From the NCBI GenBank assembly GCA_005879205.1, contig VBLD01000015.1, positions 1 to 12,113 on the forward strand: 12,113 nucleotides of DNA. The letters are read 5' to 3'. This DNA is from Deltaproteobacteria bacterium. Its GTDB lineage: Bacteria; Desulfobacterota; Binatia; DP-6. Both the position numbers and the translations under genes were made by a program. This document shows positions 1-6,723 of the stretch, one piece after another. The notes beneath the pieces are model-generated. The model saw nothing but the letters and a program-made list of their open reading frames with translations, had not been told where the DNA came from and did not search any database. Positions within the stretch are counted from its first letter, which is position 1. The number at the start of each line of letters is the position of its first letter.

Positions 1-2
1 AA

Positions 3-950
3 TGCCCCGCCGTCGCCGATGTCGCCTGGGCCAAGCGCCAGGTGGTGCAGGTCGTCTACGGCAGCCAGAACTGGGCCACGGCGGCGCAGGGGGTGGCGCC
101 GTCGTACCTGTCGGTGCGCGACTGGCCCCTCGGCGCGGGGCGGTTCTTCGACCAGCAGGACGACGCGGGCGCCAAGCCGGTGGCGGTCCTCGGGCAGACG
201 GTCGTCGATCAGCTCTTCGCCGCGGGCGAGGACCCGATCGGCGCGATCATCCGCCTGAAGAACGTGCCGTTCGAGGTGATCGGCGTCCTCGCCCGCAAGG
301 GACAGACGGCGTGGGGCCAGGATCAGGACGACGTCGTCCTGATCCCGTTCCTGACCGCCGAGCGGCGCGTCCTCGGCACGCAGATCCTGGGCACGGTCGA
401 CATGGTGGTCGTCACGGCCGCGACGGCGGACGCCCTCCCCAAGGTCGAACGGCAGATCCGCACGCTGCTGCGCGAGCGCCACCGCATTCCGCCGGGCCAG
501 GACGACGACTTCACCGTCCGCGATCTCAACGAGATCGCCGAGGCCTCGAAGAACGCGAGCGCGGTGATGATGAACCTGCTCCTCAGCGTCGCCTCCGTGT
601 CGCTCCTGGTGGGTGGCATCGGCATCATGAACATCATGCTGGTGTCGGTGACGGAGCGGACGCGCGAGATCGGCGTCCGCCTCGCGGTCGGCGCGCGGAC
701 CGAGCACATCCTGCTGCAGTTCCTGGTCGAGGCGACGGCGCTCAGCCTGGTGGGCGGCGCCGCGGGCCTCGTCGTCGGCATCGCGGCGACGCGACTCATC
801 GCGCACCTGGCCGAGTGGCCGACGCTCCTCTCCATGCCGGCCGCCGCGGGCGCCTTCCTGGTGTCGGGCGCCGTCGGCATCTTCTTCGGCTTCTACCCGG
901 CCCGCCGCGCCGCCCAGCTGGATCCCATCGCCGCGCTCCGCTACGAGTGA
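3..950 (+). CDS. MacB-type ABC transporter permease, N-terminally truncated by the window edge
   Basis: The reading frame is open from base 3 to the TGA at 948-950, giving the last 315 residues of a longer protein. The visible part begins inside the periplasmic MacB-PCD domain. It shows family-typical stretches such as YGSQNWATAAQG, DWPLGAGRFF, VAVLGQTV, IRLKNVPFEVIGVLARKGQ and GQDQDDVVLIPF. The C-terminal FtsX-like domain follows, with about three hydrophobic segments (residues about 187-215, 240-265 and 278-300), the coupling-loop signature ERTREIGVRLAVGAR, and a typical C-terminal ending LDPIAALRYE. Such permeases work with a MacB/LolD-type ATPase and an adaptor in tripartite export of macrolides, peptides or lipids, or in mechanotransmission. 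The partner genes would lie upstream, outside the window. It converges on the minus-strand operon and shares no obvious function with it. The family call is secure; the substrate is unknown. Confidence 0.94.
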   Translation, partial: CPAVADVAWAKRQVVQVVYGSQNWATAAQGVAPSYLSVRDWPLGAGRFFDQQDDAGAKPVAVLGQTVVDQLFAAGEDPIGAIIRLKNVPFEVIGVLARKGQTAWGQDQDDVVLIPFLTAERRVLGTQILGTVDMVVVTAATADALPKVERQIRTLLRERHRIPPGQDDDFTVRDLNEIAEASKNASAVMMNLLLSVASVSLLVGGIGIMNIMLVSVTERTREIGVRLAVGARTEHILLQFLVEATALSLVGGAAGLVVGIAATRLIAHLAEWPTLLSMPAAAGAFLVSGAVGIFFGFYPARRAAQLDPIAALRYE

Positions 951-972
951 ACCGGCGACGCGCGCCGGTTCA
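948..972. terminator. Palindrome between convergent genes, containing both stop codons
   Basis: The sequence has perfect 10-base arms (TGAACCGGCG and CGCCGGTTCA) around a 5-base loop. The left arm starts with the TGA stop of the MacB-like gene. The right arm ends with the complement of the TGA stop of the last operon gene. A GC-rich stem at a convergent junction suggests a bidirectional terminator or transcript-end stabiliser. There is no T-tract on either side, so intrinsic termination is not certain. Confidence 0.5.
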
Positions 973-1410
973 TCGCGCCCGCCGGCTCCCCCAGCGCCCC
1001 TGGTACGCGGGGGCATTGAGGGCGACGAAGATCGTCGCCACCGCGTTGGCGAGCGTGCCGTCGCTCGGGTCGTACTCGCGATCGCGATGGTAGCGGTAGA
1101 ACTCGGCCGTGGGCGGGGTACAGATGAAGGTCGGCGAGCGGAAGGGCCCCGCCGGGTGCGGCGCGGGCCACGCCTCGGGTGTCTCCTGGTAGTGCTCGTC
1201 GACGAAGGTGCAGCAGGGCGGCTGGGCGAGGTAGCGCTCGACGACGATGCGCAGGACGTAGCGCTCGCCGTCGCGCGCCGTGAGCGGCACGTAGACCCGC
1301 TTGCCGTGGACGTCGGGCGAGCCGATGCGCTCCCCGCCGATGTCGTGGATCAGCTCGGCGAGCTCGCGGAGCCCCTCCTCGAGGTCGCCCGCGCCGCGCA
1401 CCACGCTCAT
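970..1410 (-). CDS. Stand-alone E2-like (UBC-fold) protein, tandem paralogue of the preceding gene's C-terminal half
   Basis: This encodes 146 residues and is the last gene of the operon. The ATG at 1410 overlaps the upstream TGA as ATGA; MGGWM upstream is an alternative start. The layout fits an E2 fold: an N-terminal helix (residues about 8-24), strands with ARDGERYVLRI (45-55), a YLAQPPCCTFVDE segment (60-72) that matches the YPxxPPxxxF region of E2 enzymes, a W at 81, then FRSPTFICTPPTAEFYRYH with Cys97 as the candidate thioester cysteine, and a closing helix (about 119-132). It shares long identical stretches with residues 280-402 of the upstream AAA-E2 fusion, including ARDGERYVLRI, TFVDE and FICTPPTAEFY. 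Expected role: carrying an activated ubiquitin-like protein from the E1. No HPN motif is visible, and activity is inferred, not shown. The basic tail GRWGSRRAR is of unknown use. Confidence 0.85.
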   Translation of the reverse strand: MSVVRGAGDLEEGLRELAELIHDIGGERIGSPDVHGKRVYVPLTARDGERYVLRIVVERYLAQPPCCTFVDEHYQETPEAWPAPHPAGPFRSPTFICTPPTAEFYRYHRDREYDPSDGTLANAVATIFVALNAPAYQGRWGSRRAR

Positions 1411-1853
1411 CCACCCGCCCATCGCCCCCAGCGCCGGCGGCCGCGGCCGCGCGAGCGGCGGCCGCCGTACTCGGGCGCCTGCAGCGCCTGGAAGACGGCC
1501 GCCACGGCAGTGGCGAGGGTGCCTTCGCCGTAATGGTAGACGCGATACGGATGGTACGCGTAGAACTCCGCGGTGGGCGGGGTGCAGATGAACTCGGGGC
1601 TGCGGAACGGACCGCCTTCGCCCGACACGGGCCAGGCATCGACCGACCACCGGCCCGCCTCGTCGACGAACGTGCACGACGGTGGCTCCGACAGATACGC
1701 GCCGACCGCGATGCGCAGCACGTAGCGCTCCCCGTCGCGGGCGACGAGCGGCACGTCGACCTGGTGGTCGCGCACGACCGGCTCGCCGATACGGCCGCCG
1801 CCGACGTCGCGGATGAACTCGCGCAGCTCGTCGACGCCGGCGGCGAAGTCGCC
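970..1853 (-). repeat. Tandem duplication of an E2-like coding unit
   Basis: The 3' part of the AAA-E2 gene (about 1458-1853) and the following gene (970-1410) encode clearly paralogous E2-like domains. Similarity is also visible in the DNA, for example GTGGGCGGGGTACAGATGAA near 1109 against GTGGGCGGGGTGCAGATGAA near 1572. One copy is fused to an ATPase and the other is free. Both keep the FICTPPTAEFY cysteine motif, so neither is obviously decaying. Confidence 0.75.
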
Positions 1854-2672
1854 GGGCGAGTTTGCGGCCGCCCGCCTGCCGGCTCGCCGCGGCCGGACGC
1901 GCGGTGCGGGTCGCACCGGCTCCGGAGGTTCTTCGGGGGCCGGCGCCAGCACCTCACGGGCGAGCTCGGGCGTCAGCGCACTCCCCTGGAGCTCGGCCGC
2001 GATGCAGAGACGCATGACCGCGCTCTCCACCGCATCGACGGTCGCCGGACATTCTGTCGCGACCAGGAGCGCCACCCCGGCCGGCATGTCCGCGCCGAGG
2101 GCCGCGGCCTGGCGCAGCGCGACGGCGGCCCGCGTCTCGACCGACGGGGCCTCGATCGTGACGATCGACCCCTCCTCCAGGCGCTGGCGCAGCTCGGGCC
2201 GCACGCCTCGGAGATCGCGCGGCGGCGCCACCGTCGTGAGCACCATCTGGTGGCGCGCGGCGTGCACGGCGTCGATGAGGTCCACGAGCTCCTCCTCCGC
2301 CCGTCCGGCGAGCTGGTGCGCGTCGTCGACGACCAGCACGTCGGCGCGTGCGAGACGTCGCCGGAGCGCCGCGATCCCGTTCCCGCGAACCGCGCCGGTG
2401 ATCTCCTCCACCAGCGCGTCCACCGTCAGATAGACGGCGTCGACGTCCGGATGACGGCCGCGTACCTCGTGCACGAGGGCCTGGGCGAGGTGCGTCTTGC
2501 CGACGCCCGTGCGCCCGCAGATGACCAGCGGGCTCCGGCAGTCGCGGACCTGGATGGCGATCGCCTGGCTCACGCCGAAGGCGACCAGGTTCGACGCGTC
2601 GACCAGGAACTGGTCGAAGGTGCGGTGCGGGTCCAGCGGGACGGGCGGCTCGGGCTGGAGACGGAATGCCAT
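1407..2672 (-). CDS. DnaA-type AAA+ ATPase fused to an E2-like (UBC-fold) domain
   Basis: This encodes 421 residues. The ATG at 2672 overlaps the TGA of the E1 gene as TGATG, which rules out the longer open frame upstream. Residues about 12-40 (DPHRTFDQFLVDASNLVAFG) look like the start of DnaA domain III. Walker A is GRTGVGKT (53-60), Walker B is DVLVVDD (111-117), a sensor-1-like LTT lies at 145-147, and the arginine-finger region LRQRLEEG (161-168) is followed by DnaA-like spacing. DnaA domains I/II and the DNA-binding domain IV are absent. After a Pro/Arg-rich linker (about 243-272), residues about 275-402 form an E2-like domain with YLSEPPSCTFVDE and FICTPPTAEFYAYH; Cys363 is the candidate active site. 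The closest comparisons are DnaA, Hda and IstB for the ATPase. Inference: ATP-dependent recruitment or assembly of an E2 at a partner or on DNA. The fusion is unusual and I know of no characterised example. Confidence 0.9.
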   Translation of the reverse strand: MAFRLQPEPPVPLDPHRTFDQFLVDASNLVAFGVSQAIAIQVRDCRSPLVICGRTGVGKTHLAQALVHEVRGRHPDVDAVYLTVDALVEEITGAVRGNGIAALRRRLARADVLVVDDAHQLAGRAEEELVDLIDAVHAARHQMVLTTVAPPRDLRGVRPELRQRLEEGSIVTIEAPSVETRAAVALRQAAALGADMPAGVALLVATECPATVDAVESAVMRLCIAAELQGSALTPELAREVLAPAPEEPPEPVRPAPRVRPRRAGRRAAANSPGDFAAGVDELREFIRDVGGGRIGEPVVRDHQVDVPLVARDGERYVLRIAVGAYLSEPPSCTFVDEAGRWSVDAWPVSGEGGPFRSPEFICTPPTAEFYAYHPYRVYHYGEGTLATAVAAVFQALQAPEYGGRRSRGRGRRRWGRWAGG

Positions 2673-4084
2673 CACGCGCGTCGAGTCCGCCGCGCACGGC
2701 GGCGGGTCTCCGGCGATTGGCAGAAGCAGTCGCGGCGTGGCCGGTAGGCCTCGACGCAGCTCGCCTCCGGCGTGCCGCCGAGCGCGTCGAGACGCGCGAC
2801 CGGTCGGGCCGCATCGAGCGGCCCCGCGCCGCCCATCCGGTCCTTCACCAGCTCGGCGACCATGAGGAAACCTGCGAGCGCTGACACGAATCCGATCGTC
2901 GCCTCGGGCAGCTCGTCGACGACGACCGCCCGGCCGCATTCCTGCGCGGCAGGCGGCGCCCCCGTGCTCTCGGGGTAGAGGCATTCCAGGCACGGGCCCT
3001 CGAGGCCGACGTGGCGGCTGACGAGCAGCTCGCTCCCCTGGGTGCCGCCGTTGTACACCGCGTGCGGCAGGAGGTTCATGATGCGCCGGCGCGCCGCACC
3101 CGAGTCGACGCCCACCAGGATGGTCTCCGCCGCCGACGCGGCCGGCGCGTGGATCGCGAAGCGCGCGGCCATGCGCACCGTCCCGAGCGACGTCCCCCGG
3201 AGCGCGCGGGCCGCGACGTCGACCTTGCGCCGCCCGACGTCGGCCGCCCGGGCGGTGACCACGCGCTCGAGATTCGTCACGGAGAGCGTGTCGTCGTCGA
3301 CAAGCTCGACGGTGCCGGTCACGTCCTCGAGCGCGGCGAGCGCCAGGGTCGCGGCGCTGCCGATCGCGCCGACGCCGGCCACCGCGATCCGTCCGAGGTC
3401 CAGGCGCCGGGGAAGCGCCGGCCCGGCCGTCGTCCCGTCGAAGCGATGCTGCCAGAGGTCCCAGGTGACGCTTCGCTCGAGCGGGGTGATGGTCGCGGGG
3501 TGCCCTTCGGCCAGGCGGAGGAAGATGCGCTTGGCGATCTCGGCGGCGCCGAGCGCGGCCGCCACGAGCGCACCCAGGGGGTTGAACACGTCTTCGCCGC
3601 CGGCCGGAAGCGACACCGGCTCGGGTCCGACGGCCGCGCGCCAGGCATCGGCCCCGACGAAGACCGCGTCGCGCACCGGCGCGGGCGGCGGTCGGTCGCC
3701 GATCACGAGCGCCGTCCGGTAGGACACGGCGGCAGCACCCGCGCGATAGCGGAAGGGCGAGGCAGGCGGCGAGAGCGATTCGAGGAAGGTCTGGACCTCG
3801 GCGCCGAGCGGGCGGCCTGCCCGGAGACCCGGCACGCCCGGAACGACGGATACCGGCGCCGCGTCCACGTCGATCGCGGGGGCGAAAACGAAGAGCCGGC
3901 CGAGAAGGTTTGCCGCCGTCGCGAGGAGGAGCTGTCCGCGACGGGTCGCGGCCTCGGCCGCGCCGATGGCGAGGAGGACGGGCTCACCGGGCAAGCCCGC
4001 CAGGCGTTCCGCCGCGGGCGCGTGCCCGAGCACCTCGGCGGCGAGCAGCCCCGCGCGGCTCACGTGCTCGAAGCTCTCACCCAT
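2672..4084 (-). CDS. E1-like (ThiF/MoeB/UBA superfamily) activating enzyme with an extra N-terminal domain
   Basis: This encodes 470 residues. The ATG at 4084 overlaps the JAMM gene's TGA as TGATG. Residues 1 to about 225 form an alanine-rich region I do not recognise, similar in size to N-terminal extensions of other bacterial E1-like proteins. The adenylation domain follows: VAGVGAIG (nucleotide-binding GxGxxG, 237-242), VDDDTL (262-267), NLERV (271-275) and the conserved lysine in VGRRKVDVA (Lys287). GVDS comes next with Asp327. The zinc-type cysteines are PCLECLYP (Cys365, Cys368) and DCFC (Cys453, Cys455). Cys383 in QECGRA, ahead of ATIGFVSALAG, sits where MoeB/ThiF-type enzymes carry their catalytic cysteine. 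Expected role: adenylating the C-terminal glycine of a ubiquitin-like protein, most simply the Gly-Gly protein two genes upstream, and passing it to the E2-like proteins downstream. The C-terminus is a strongly basic tail. Confidence 0.92.
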   Translation of the reverse strand: MGESFEHVSRAGLLAAEVLGHAPAAERLAGLPGEPVLLAIGAAEAATRRGQLLLATAANLLGRLFVFAPAIDVDAAPVSVVPGVPGLRAGRPLGAEVQTFLESLSPPASPFRYRAGAAAVSYRTALVIGDRPPPAPVRDAVFVGADAWRAAVGPEPVSLPAGGEDVFNPLGALVAAALGAAEIAKRIFLRLAEGHPATITPLERSVTWDLWQHRFDGTTAGPALPRRLDLGRIAVAGVGAIGSAATLALAALEDVTGTVELVDDDTLSVTNLERVVTARAADVGRRKVDVAARALRGTSLGTVRMAARFAIHAPAASAAETILVGVDSGAARRRIMNLLPHAVYNGGTQGSELLVSRHVGLEGPCLECLYPESTGAPPAAQECGRAVVVDELPEATIGFVSALAGFLMVAELVKDRMGGAGPLDAARPVARLDALGGTPEASCVEAYRPRRDCFCQSPETRRRARRTRRA

Positions 4085-4650
4085 CAGCGCGCTCCGGCGG
4101 GGACCATGCGCAGGGTATCGCCGTGCACCACGATGCGCTCGTCCACCTCGTCCGTCCCGAGCCGGCACCACGCGCCGTCCACCCGCTCGTAGATCGTGCT
4201 GCCGTCCGGGAAGCGGAACGGCGAGCCGAGCGCATAGTGCGGGATGACGGCGCTGAAGACGCCGTCGTCCGGCGTGAGCGCGACACCGTGGTCGTCGATC
4301 GTGCTGTGCGAGGGGCCGGCGCGCTCGCCGCCGCCGTCCGGGTGGGTGTGGATCGCCATCAAGAATGTCTCCTGCCTCGCCTCGAGGGTGTCGAGGATGA
4401 GCGCGGTCTGCGTGTGGCTGGTGAGCGCTACGTAGCCGCCGTTCGCCGAGGTGACGGGGAGCACGCAGCAGGTCACCTGCGCGCTCCCGTCGACCACGGC
4501 GCGGCCGGCCAGGAACGCGAGCTGCTCGCGGCCCCGGCTGCCGTTGAGTCGCAGGAATTCCCACACGGTCACCAGCGTGCCGAGCGGGATGTAGAGCCGG
4601 CCGTAGCGCGGCGCGGCGGCCAGCCGCGCGTCGGCGCAGACGATCGGCAT
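4084..4650 (-). CDS. JAMM/JAB (MPN) metallopeptidase, short form (JAMM-2)
   Basis: This encodes 188 residues. The ATG at 4650 follows the upstream TAG by 5 bases. A full JAMM zinc site is visible: Glu42 in GREQLAFLAG, AIHTHPDGGG (His101, His103) and SHSTIDD (Ser116, Asp119), that is, E...HxHP...SxxD. The C-terminal 60 residues (about 130-188) form a strand-rich extension with FRFPDGSTIYE. JAMM enzymes cleave isopeptide or C-terminal extension bonds of ubiquitin-like proteins, as CBASS Cap3 and BilC do. It lies between the Ubl-GG gene and the E1 gene, the classic bacterial Ubl-JAB-E1-E2 association. Because the neighbouring Ubl already ends in Gly-Gly, this enzyme is more likely to deconjugate than to mature the precursor; that is inference. 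The first 80 residues are typical of JAB domains, which makes the call firm. Confidence 0.92.
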   Translation of the reverse strand: MPIVCADARLAAAPRYGRLYIPLGTLVTVWEFLRLNGSRGREQLAFLAGRAVVDGSAQVTCCVLPVTSANGGYVALTSHTQTALILDTLEARQETFLMAIHTHPDGGGERAGPSHSTIDDHGVALTPDDGVFSAVIPHYALGSPFRFPDGSTIYERVDGAWCRLGTDEVDERIVVHGDTLRMVPAGAR

Positions 4651-4655
4651 GCGGC

Positions 4656-5036
4656 CTATCCGCCCGCCTCGGGCCGCTTCACCAGGCGCATCGTGAGCTC
4701 GCCGTCCTCGACGAGCTCGCGCAGCACCCAGCCGTCCACCGTCACCTCGCCGTTGGCCACCAGCGCCCAGCCCTGGGGGTCGCGGATGCGCAGGTCGTGG
4801 CAGGCCTGTGCCATGACCTCGCCGACGGTCGTGTCGGGCGTGGCGACGATGCGGGTCGAGGTCGTCCCGGTCGTCTTCACGGTGACCGTCACGGTGGCCG
4901 CGGCAGCGGGAATCGCCGCGGCACGGGCGGCGGCGTCGCCGGCGACGGCGGCCACGTCGGCCACCGCTTCCGTCGGGAGGCCTCCGGCCGGCGGCCGGCG
5001 CTCGGGCTGCGGTTCGTGTTCGCGAAGCTGCTCCAT
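4656..5036 (-). CDS. Ubiquitin-like protein with an exposed C-terminal Gly-Gly
   Basis: This encodes 126 residues with a strong Shine-Dalgarno site, AAGGAGGAAG, 4 bases from the ATG. Residues 1-46 are Pro/Ala-rich and probably disordered. Residues about 47-121 match a beta-grasp layout: strand VTVTVKTTG, a turn, strand TRIVATPDTTV, helix GEVMAQACHDLRI, then GWALVANGEVTVDG, a short RELVEDGE segment and the final strand LTMRLVK. The protein ends RPEAGG with nothing after the diglycine, so it could be adenylated without processing, like mature ubiquitin, ThiS or MoaD. ThiS/MoaD sulfur-carrier function is an alternative, but the E2-like, JAMM and E1 neighbours argue for protein conjugation. Only three lysines-or-fewer are visible (Lys54 and Lys120 are clear), which would limit chain types. 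Family assignment rests on fold pattern and context, not strong sequence identity. Confidence 0.85.
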   Translation of the reverse strand: MEQLREHEPQPERRPPAGGLPTEAVADVAAVAGDAAARAAAIPAAAATVTVTVKTTGTTSTRIVATPDTTVGEVMAQACHDLRIRDPQGWALVANGEVTVDGWVLRELVEDGELTMRLVKRPEAGG

Positions 5037-5040
5037 GGGT

Positions 5041-5050
5041 CTTCCTCCTT
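5041..5050 (-). promoter_or_regulatory. Near-consensus Shine-Dalgarno site of the Ubl-GG gene
   Basis: AAGGAGGAAG lies 4 bases upstream of the ATG at 5036, in the 21-base gap after the ATPase stop codon. Unlike most operon junctions there is no overlap, so this gene can initiate translation independently and strongly. Confidence 0.8.
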
Positions 5051-5057
5051 CTCTCGT

Positions 5058-6707
5058 TCAGTTGTCCGCCACGTACTGGTGGCGGCCGGCGGATGCGGGT
5101 TGCTCGACCGCCACGACCTGGTCGGCGACCCCCGGCGGCAGGGTGACGGCGTGGGCGAGGTTCGCCGGCGTCAGCGTGCCGGCGATCGCGGCGAGCTCGT
5201 CGGCGAGGGCGCCGAGCAGGTCGTCGCGCGCGACGCCTGCCGAGCCGTCCACCTCGCCGCGCGCGTCGCGGACGAAGGCACGTCGGCTGGCCTCCTCGCA
5301 GCTCGCGCGCACCAGCGCACCGGAGATCGCCGCCGCGCGCGGCAGGGGGACGCGGCTGCCGTCGCGCAGCACGGCGAGTCCGATCGGCTCCCGCTCGGCG
5401 AAGACGGCGCGCGTGGCTGCCTGCGCGAGCGGCTCCGCGTCGTCGCCGGCCAGGCGCACCTCGCGGAGATAGAGATGGAACAGGGCGCGGGTCGCGCGCG
5501 CATCGGGACGCTCGAACGGGATGGTCACGGCACGCAGCGACCGGCGCAGCGCGACGTCGATCTTGTCGGGCCGGTTGGTCGTGAGAACGACGAGCACGTT
5601 CCCGCGCGAGACGAAACCGTCGGTGGCGGCGAGCAGGGTCGCCACCACGCGATCCTCGACGCCGACCGGGCTGCGCCCGCGCTCGATGAGCATCGACTCG
5701 GCCTCGTCCCAGAAGACGAGCCCGCCGGCCGGTTCCTTGGCGGCGGCCGCGAGGCGGGCCCGCAGTCTCGCCTCGGTCACCGAATACCATTCGCTCGCGA
5801 TGTCGCTACCAGAAATCAAGAACAGTCCCATGCCGAGCTCGGCCGCAAGCCAGCGTCCGGCATGAGTCTTGCCTACTCCGGGCGGCCCGGCGAAGATGCA
5901 GAAGCGCGCGATGTCCACTCCGTAGCGACGCGCCAGCTCGGGACGGCGCGTCGGCAGCAGGACGAGGCGCTCGAGCAGCCGTGCCGTGCGCGGCGCGAGC
6001 ACCAGGTCGCTCTGCCGGACGGTCGGGTACTCGCGCAGCACGAGCTCCTGGCGATCGGGGTCGCCGAACAGCTCGAAGGCGAGTCCGAGCTGCTCGTCGT
6101 ACGTCACCAGGCGACCGATGATCGCGGACGCGTCGTCACCGAGCTCCGCGAGGGTCGCCGCGACCGCGCCGGCCGGGCGCAGGACGACGGTCTCGGGCCC
6201 GTGCTGCACGCGCAGGAGCCCGGGCGGGATCACCTGCTCGATGCGGGCGGCCCGCCCGTGACGGACGTGGCGGCCGACGCGGCGGCGGACGGCATAGTGC
6301 TGCGGACCCGTCTGCACCACGTCCACCTCGTCGCCCACCTGGAGGTCGTCGAGGCGCACGCCCGGCACGGCGCCCGCGACCAGACGCGTCTGCGCGCCGA
6401 GGAGCGACACGTGCACGCGCGGCACGGGCGGCTGGGCGCCGTTCTCCACCTCGACGCCGAGGACGATGGCACGGTAGGCGGTGGCCGTGCGCAGCTGCTC
6501 GAGCGCGCCGGTCACCTCGCGGAGCGTTCCGAGCTGCTGCTCCTGCTGCGCGAGGCGGCGCCCCGCGCAGCGCAGCGCCACCTCGCGCTCGGTCGCATCC
6601 AGCACCGCGATCGCGGCGTCGAACTGCTCGAGCGTTCCCGGCCCGGCGGCACACAGCGCCACCAGCTCCTCGATCCGCTTCATCTGCGACTGGCGTACGG
6701 CAGGCAT
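5058..6707 (-). CDS. ARC/Mpa-like AAA+ unfoldase (proteasomal ATPase family)
   Basis: This encodes 549 residues. The ATG at 6707 is supported by AGAGGAGGG just upstream; Met9 is a weaker alternative. Residues about 27-75 look coiled-coil, and about 78-220 look like the OB-type interdomain region of ARC/Mpa (for example VGDEVDVVQTG and LRVQHGPETVVL). The AAA+ module has Walker A GPPGVGKTH (about 279-287), a pore-loop-like SEWYSVTEA, Walker B LVFWDEAES, sensor-1 VLTTNRPDKID, and RAVTIPFERPDARATRALF, which matches the ARC-type region after the arginine finger. Mpa/ARC threads Pup- or Ubl-tagged proteins into a 20S core, docking by a C-terminal HbYX motif (usually QYL at the end). Here the end is GRHQYVADN, so QYV is present but three residues from the terminus. 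No 20S genes or Pup are in the window. It sits between the two Ubl modules, which suggests it acts on modified proteins. Confidence 0.93.
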   Translation of the reverse strand: MPAVRQSQMKRIEELVALCAAGPGTLEQFDAAIAVLDATEREVALRCAGRRLAQQEQQLGTLREVTGALEQLRTATAYRAIVLGVEVENGAQPPVPRVHVSLLGAQTRLVAGAVPGVRLDDLQVGDEVDVVQTGPQHYAVRRRVGRHVRHGRAARIEQVIPPGLLRVQHGPETVVLRPAGAVAATLAELGDDASAIIGRLVTYDEQLGLAFELFGDPDRQELVLREYPTVRQSDLVLAPRTARLLERLVLLPTRRPELARRYGVDIARFCIFAGPPGVGKTHAGRWLAAELGMGLFLISGSDIASEWYSVTEARLRARLAAAAKEPAGGLVFWDEAESMLIERGRSPVGVEDRVVATLLAATDGFVSRGNVLVVLTTNRPDKIDVALRRSLRAVTIPFERPDARATRALFHLYLREVRLAGDDAEPLAQAATRAVFAEREPIGLAVLRDGSRVPLPRAAAISGALVRASCEEASRRAFVRDARGEVDGSAGVARDDLLGALADELAAIAGTLTPANLAHAVTLPPGVADQVVAVEQPASAGRHQYVADN

Positions 6708-6710
6708 CGG

Positions 6711-6719
6711 CCCTCCTCT
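6711..6719 (-). promoter_or_regulatory. Shine-Dalgarno site fixing the ATPase start
   Basis: AGAGGAGGG ends 3 bases before the ATG at 6707, within the 16-base gap after the JAMM-1 stop codon. It favours MPAVRQ over the internal Met9 as the start. Confidence 0.7.
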
Positions 6720-6723
6720 CGCG

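Noticed and set aside
1407..2672. Reading the AAA+ gene as the chromosomal replication initiator dnaA, with a nearby origin
   Set aside because: DnaA domain IV is missing and replaced by an E2-like domain. No DnaA-box cluster and no dnaN neighbour are seen.
2672..5036. Thiamine or molybdopterin sulfur-carrier operon (ThiS/ThiF or MoaD/MoeB)
   Set aside because: A Gly-Gly beta-grasp protein next to a ThiF-like enzyme fits this in isolation, but no thi or moa biosynthesis gene is present and E2-like, JAMM and RING-like genes surround it. It is not strictly excluded for one of the Ubls.
5058..6707. Pup-proteasome operon
   Set aside because: The ATPase is ARC/Mpa-like, but no Pup (C-terminal GGQ or GGE), PafA/Dop or 20S gene is in the window, and the Ubls here are predicted to be beta-grasp proteins.
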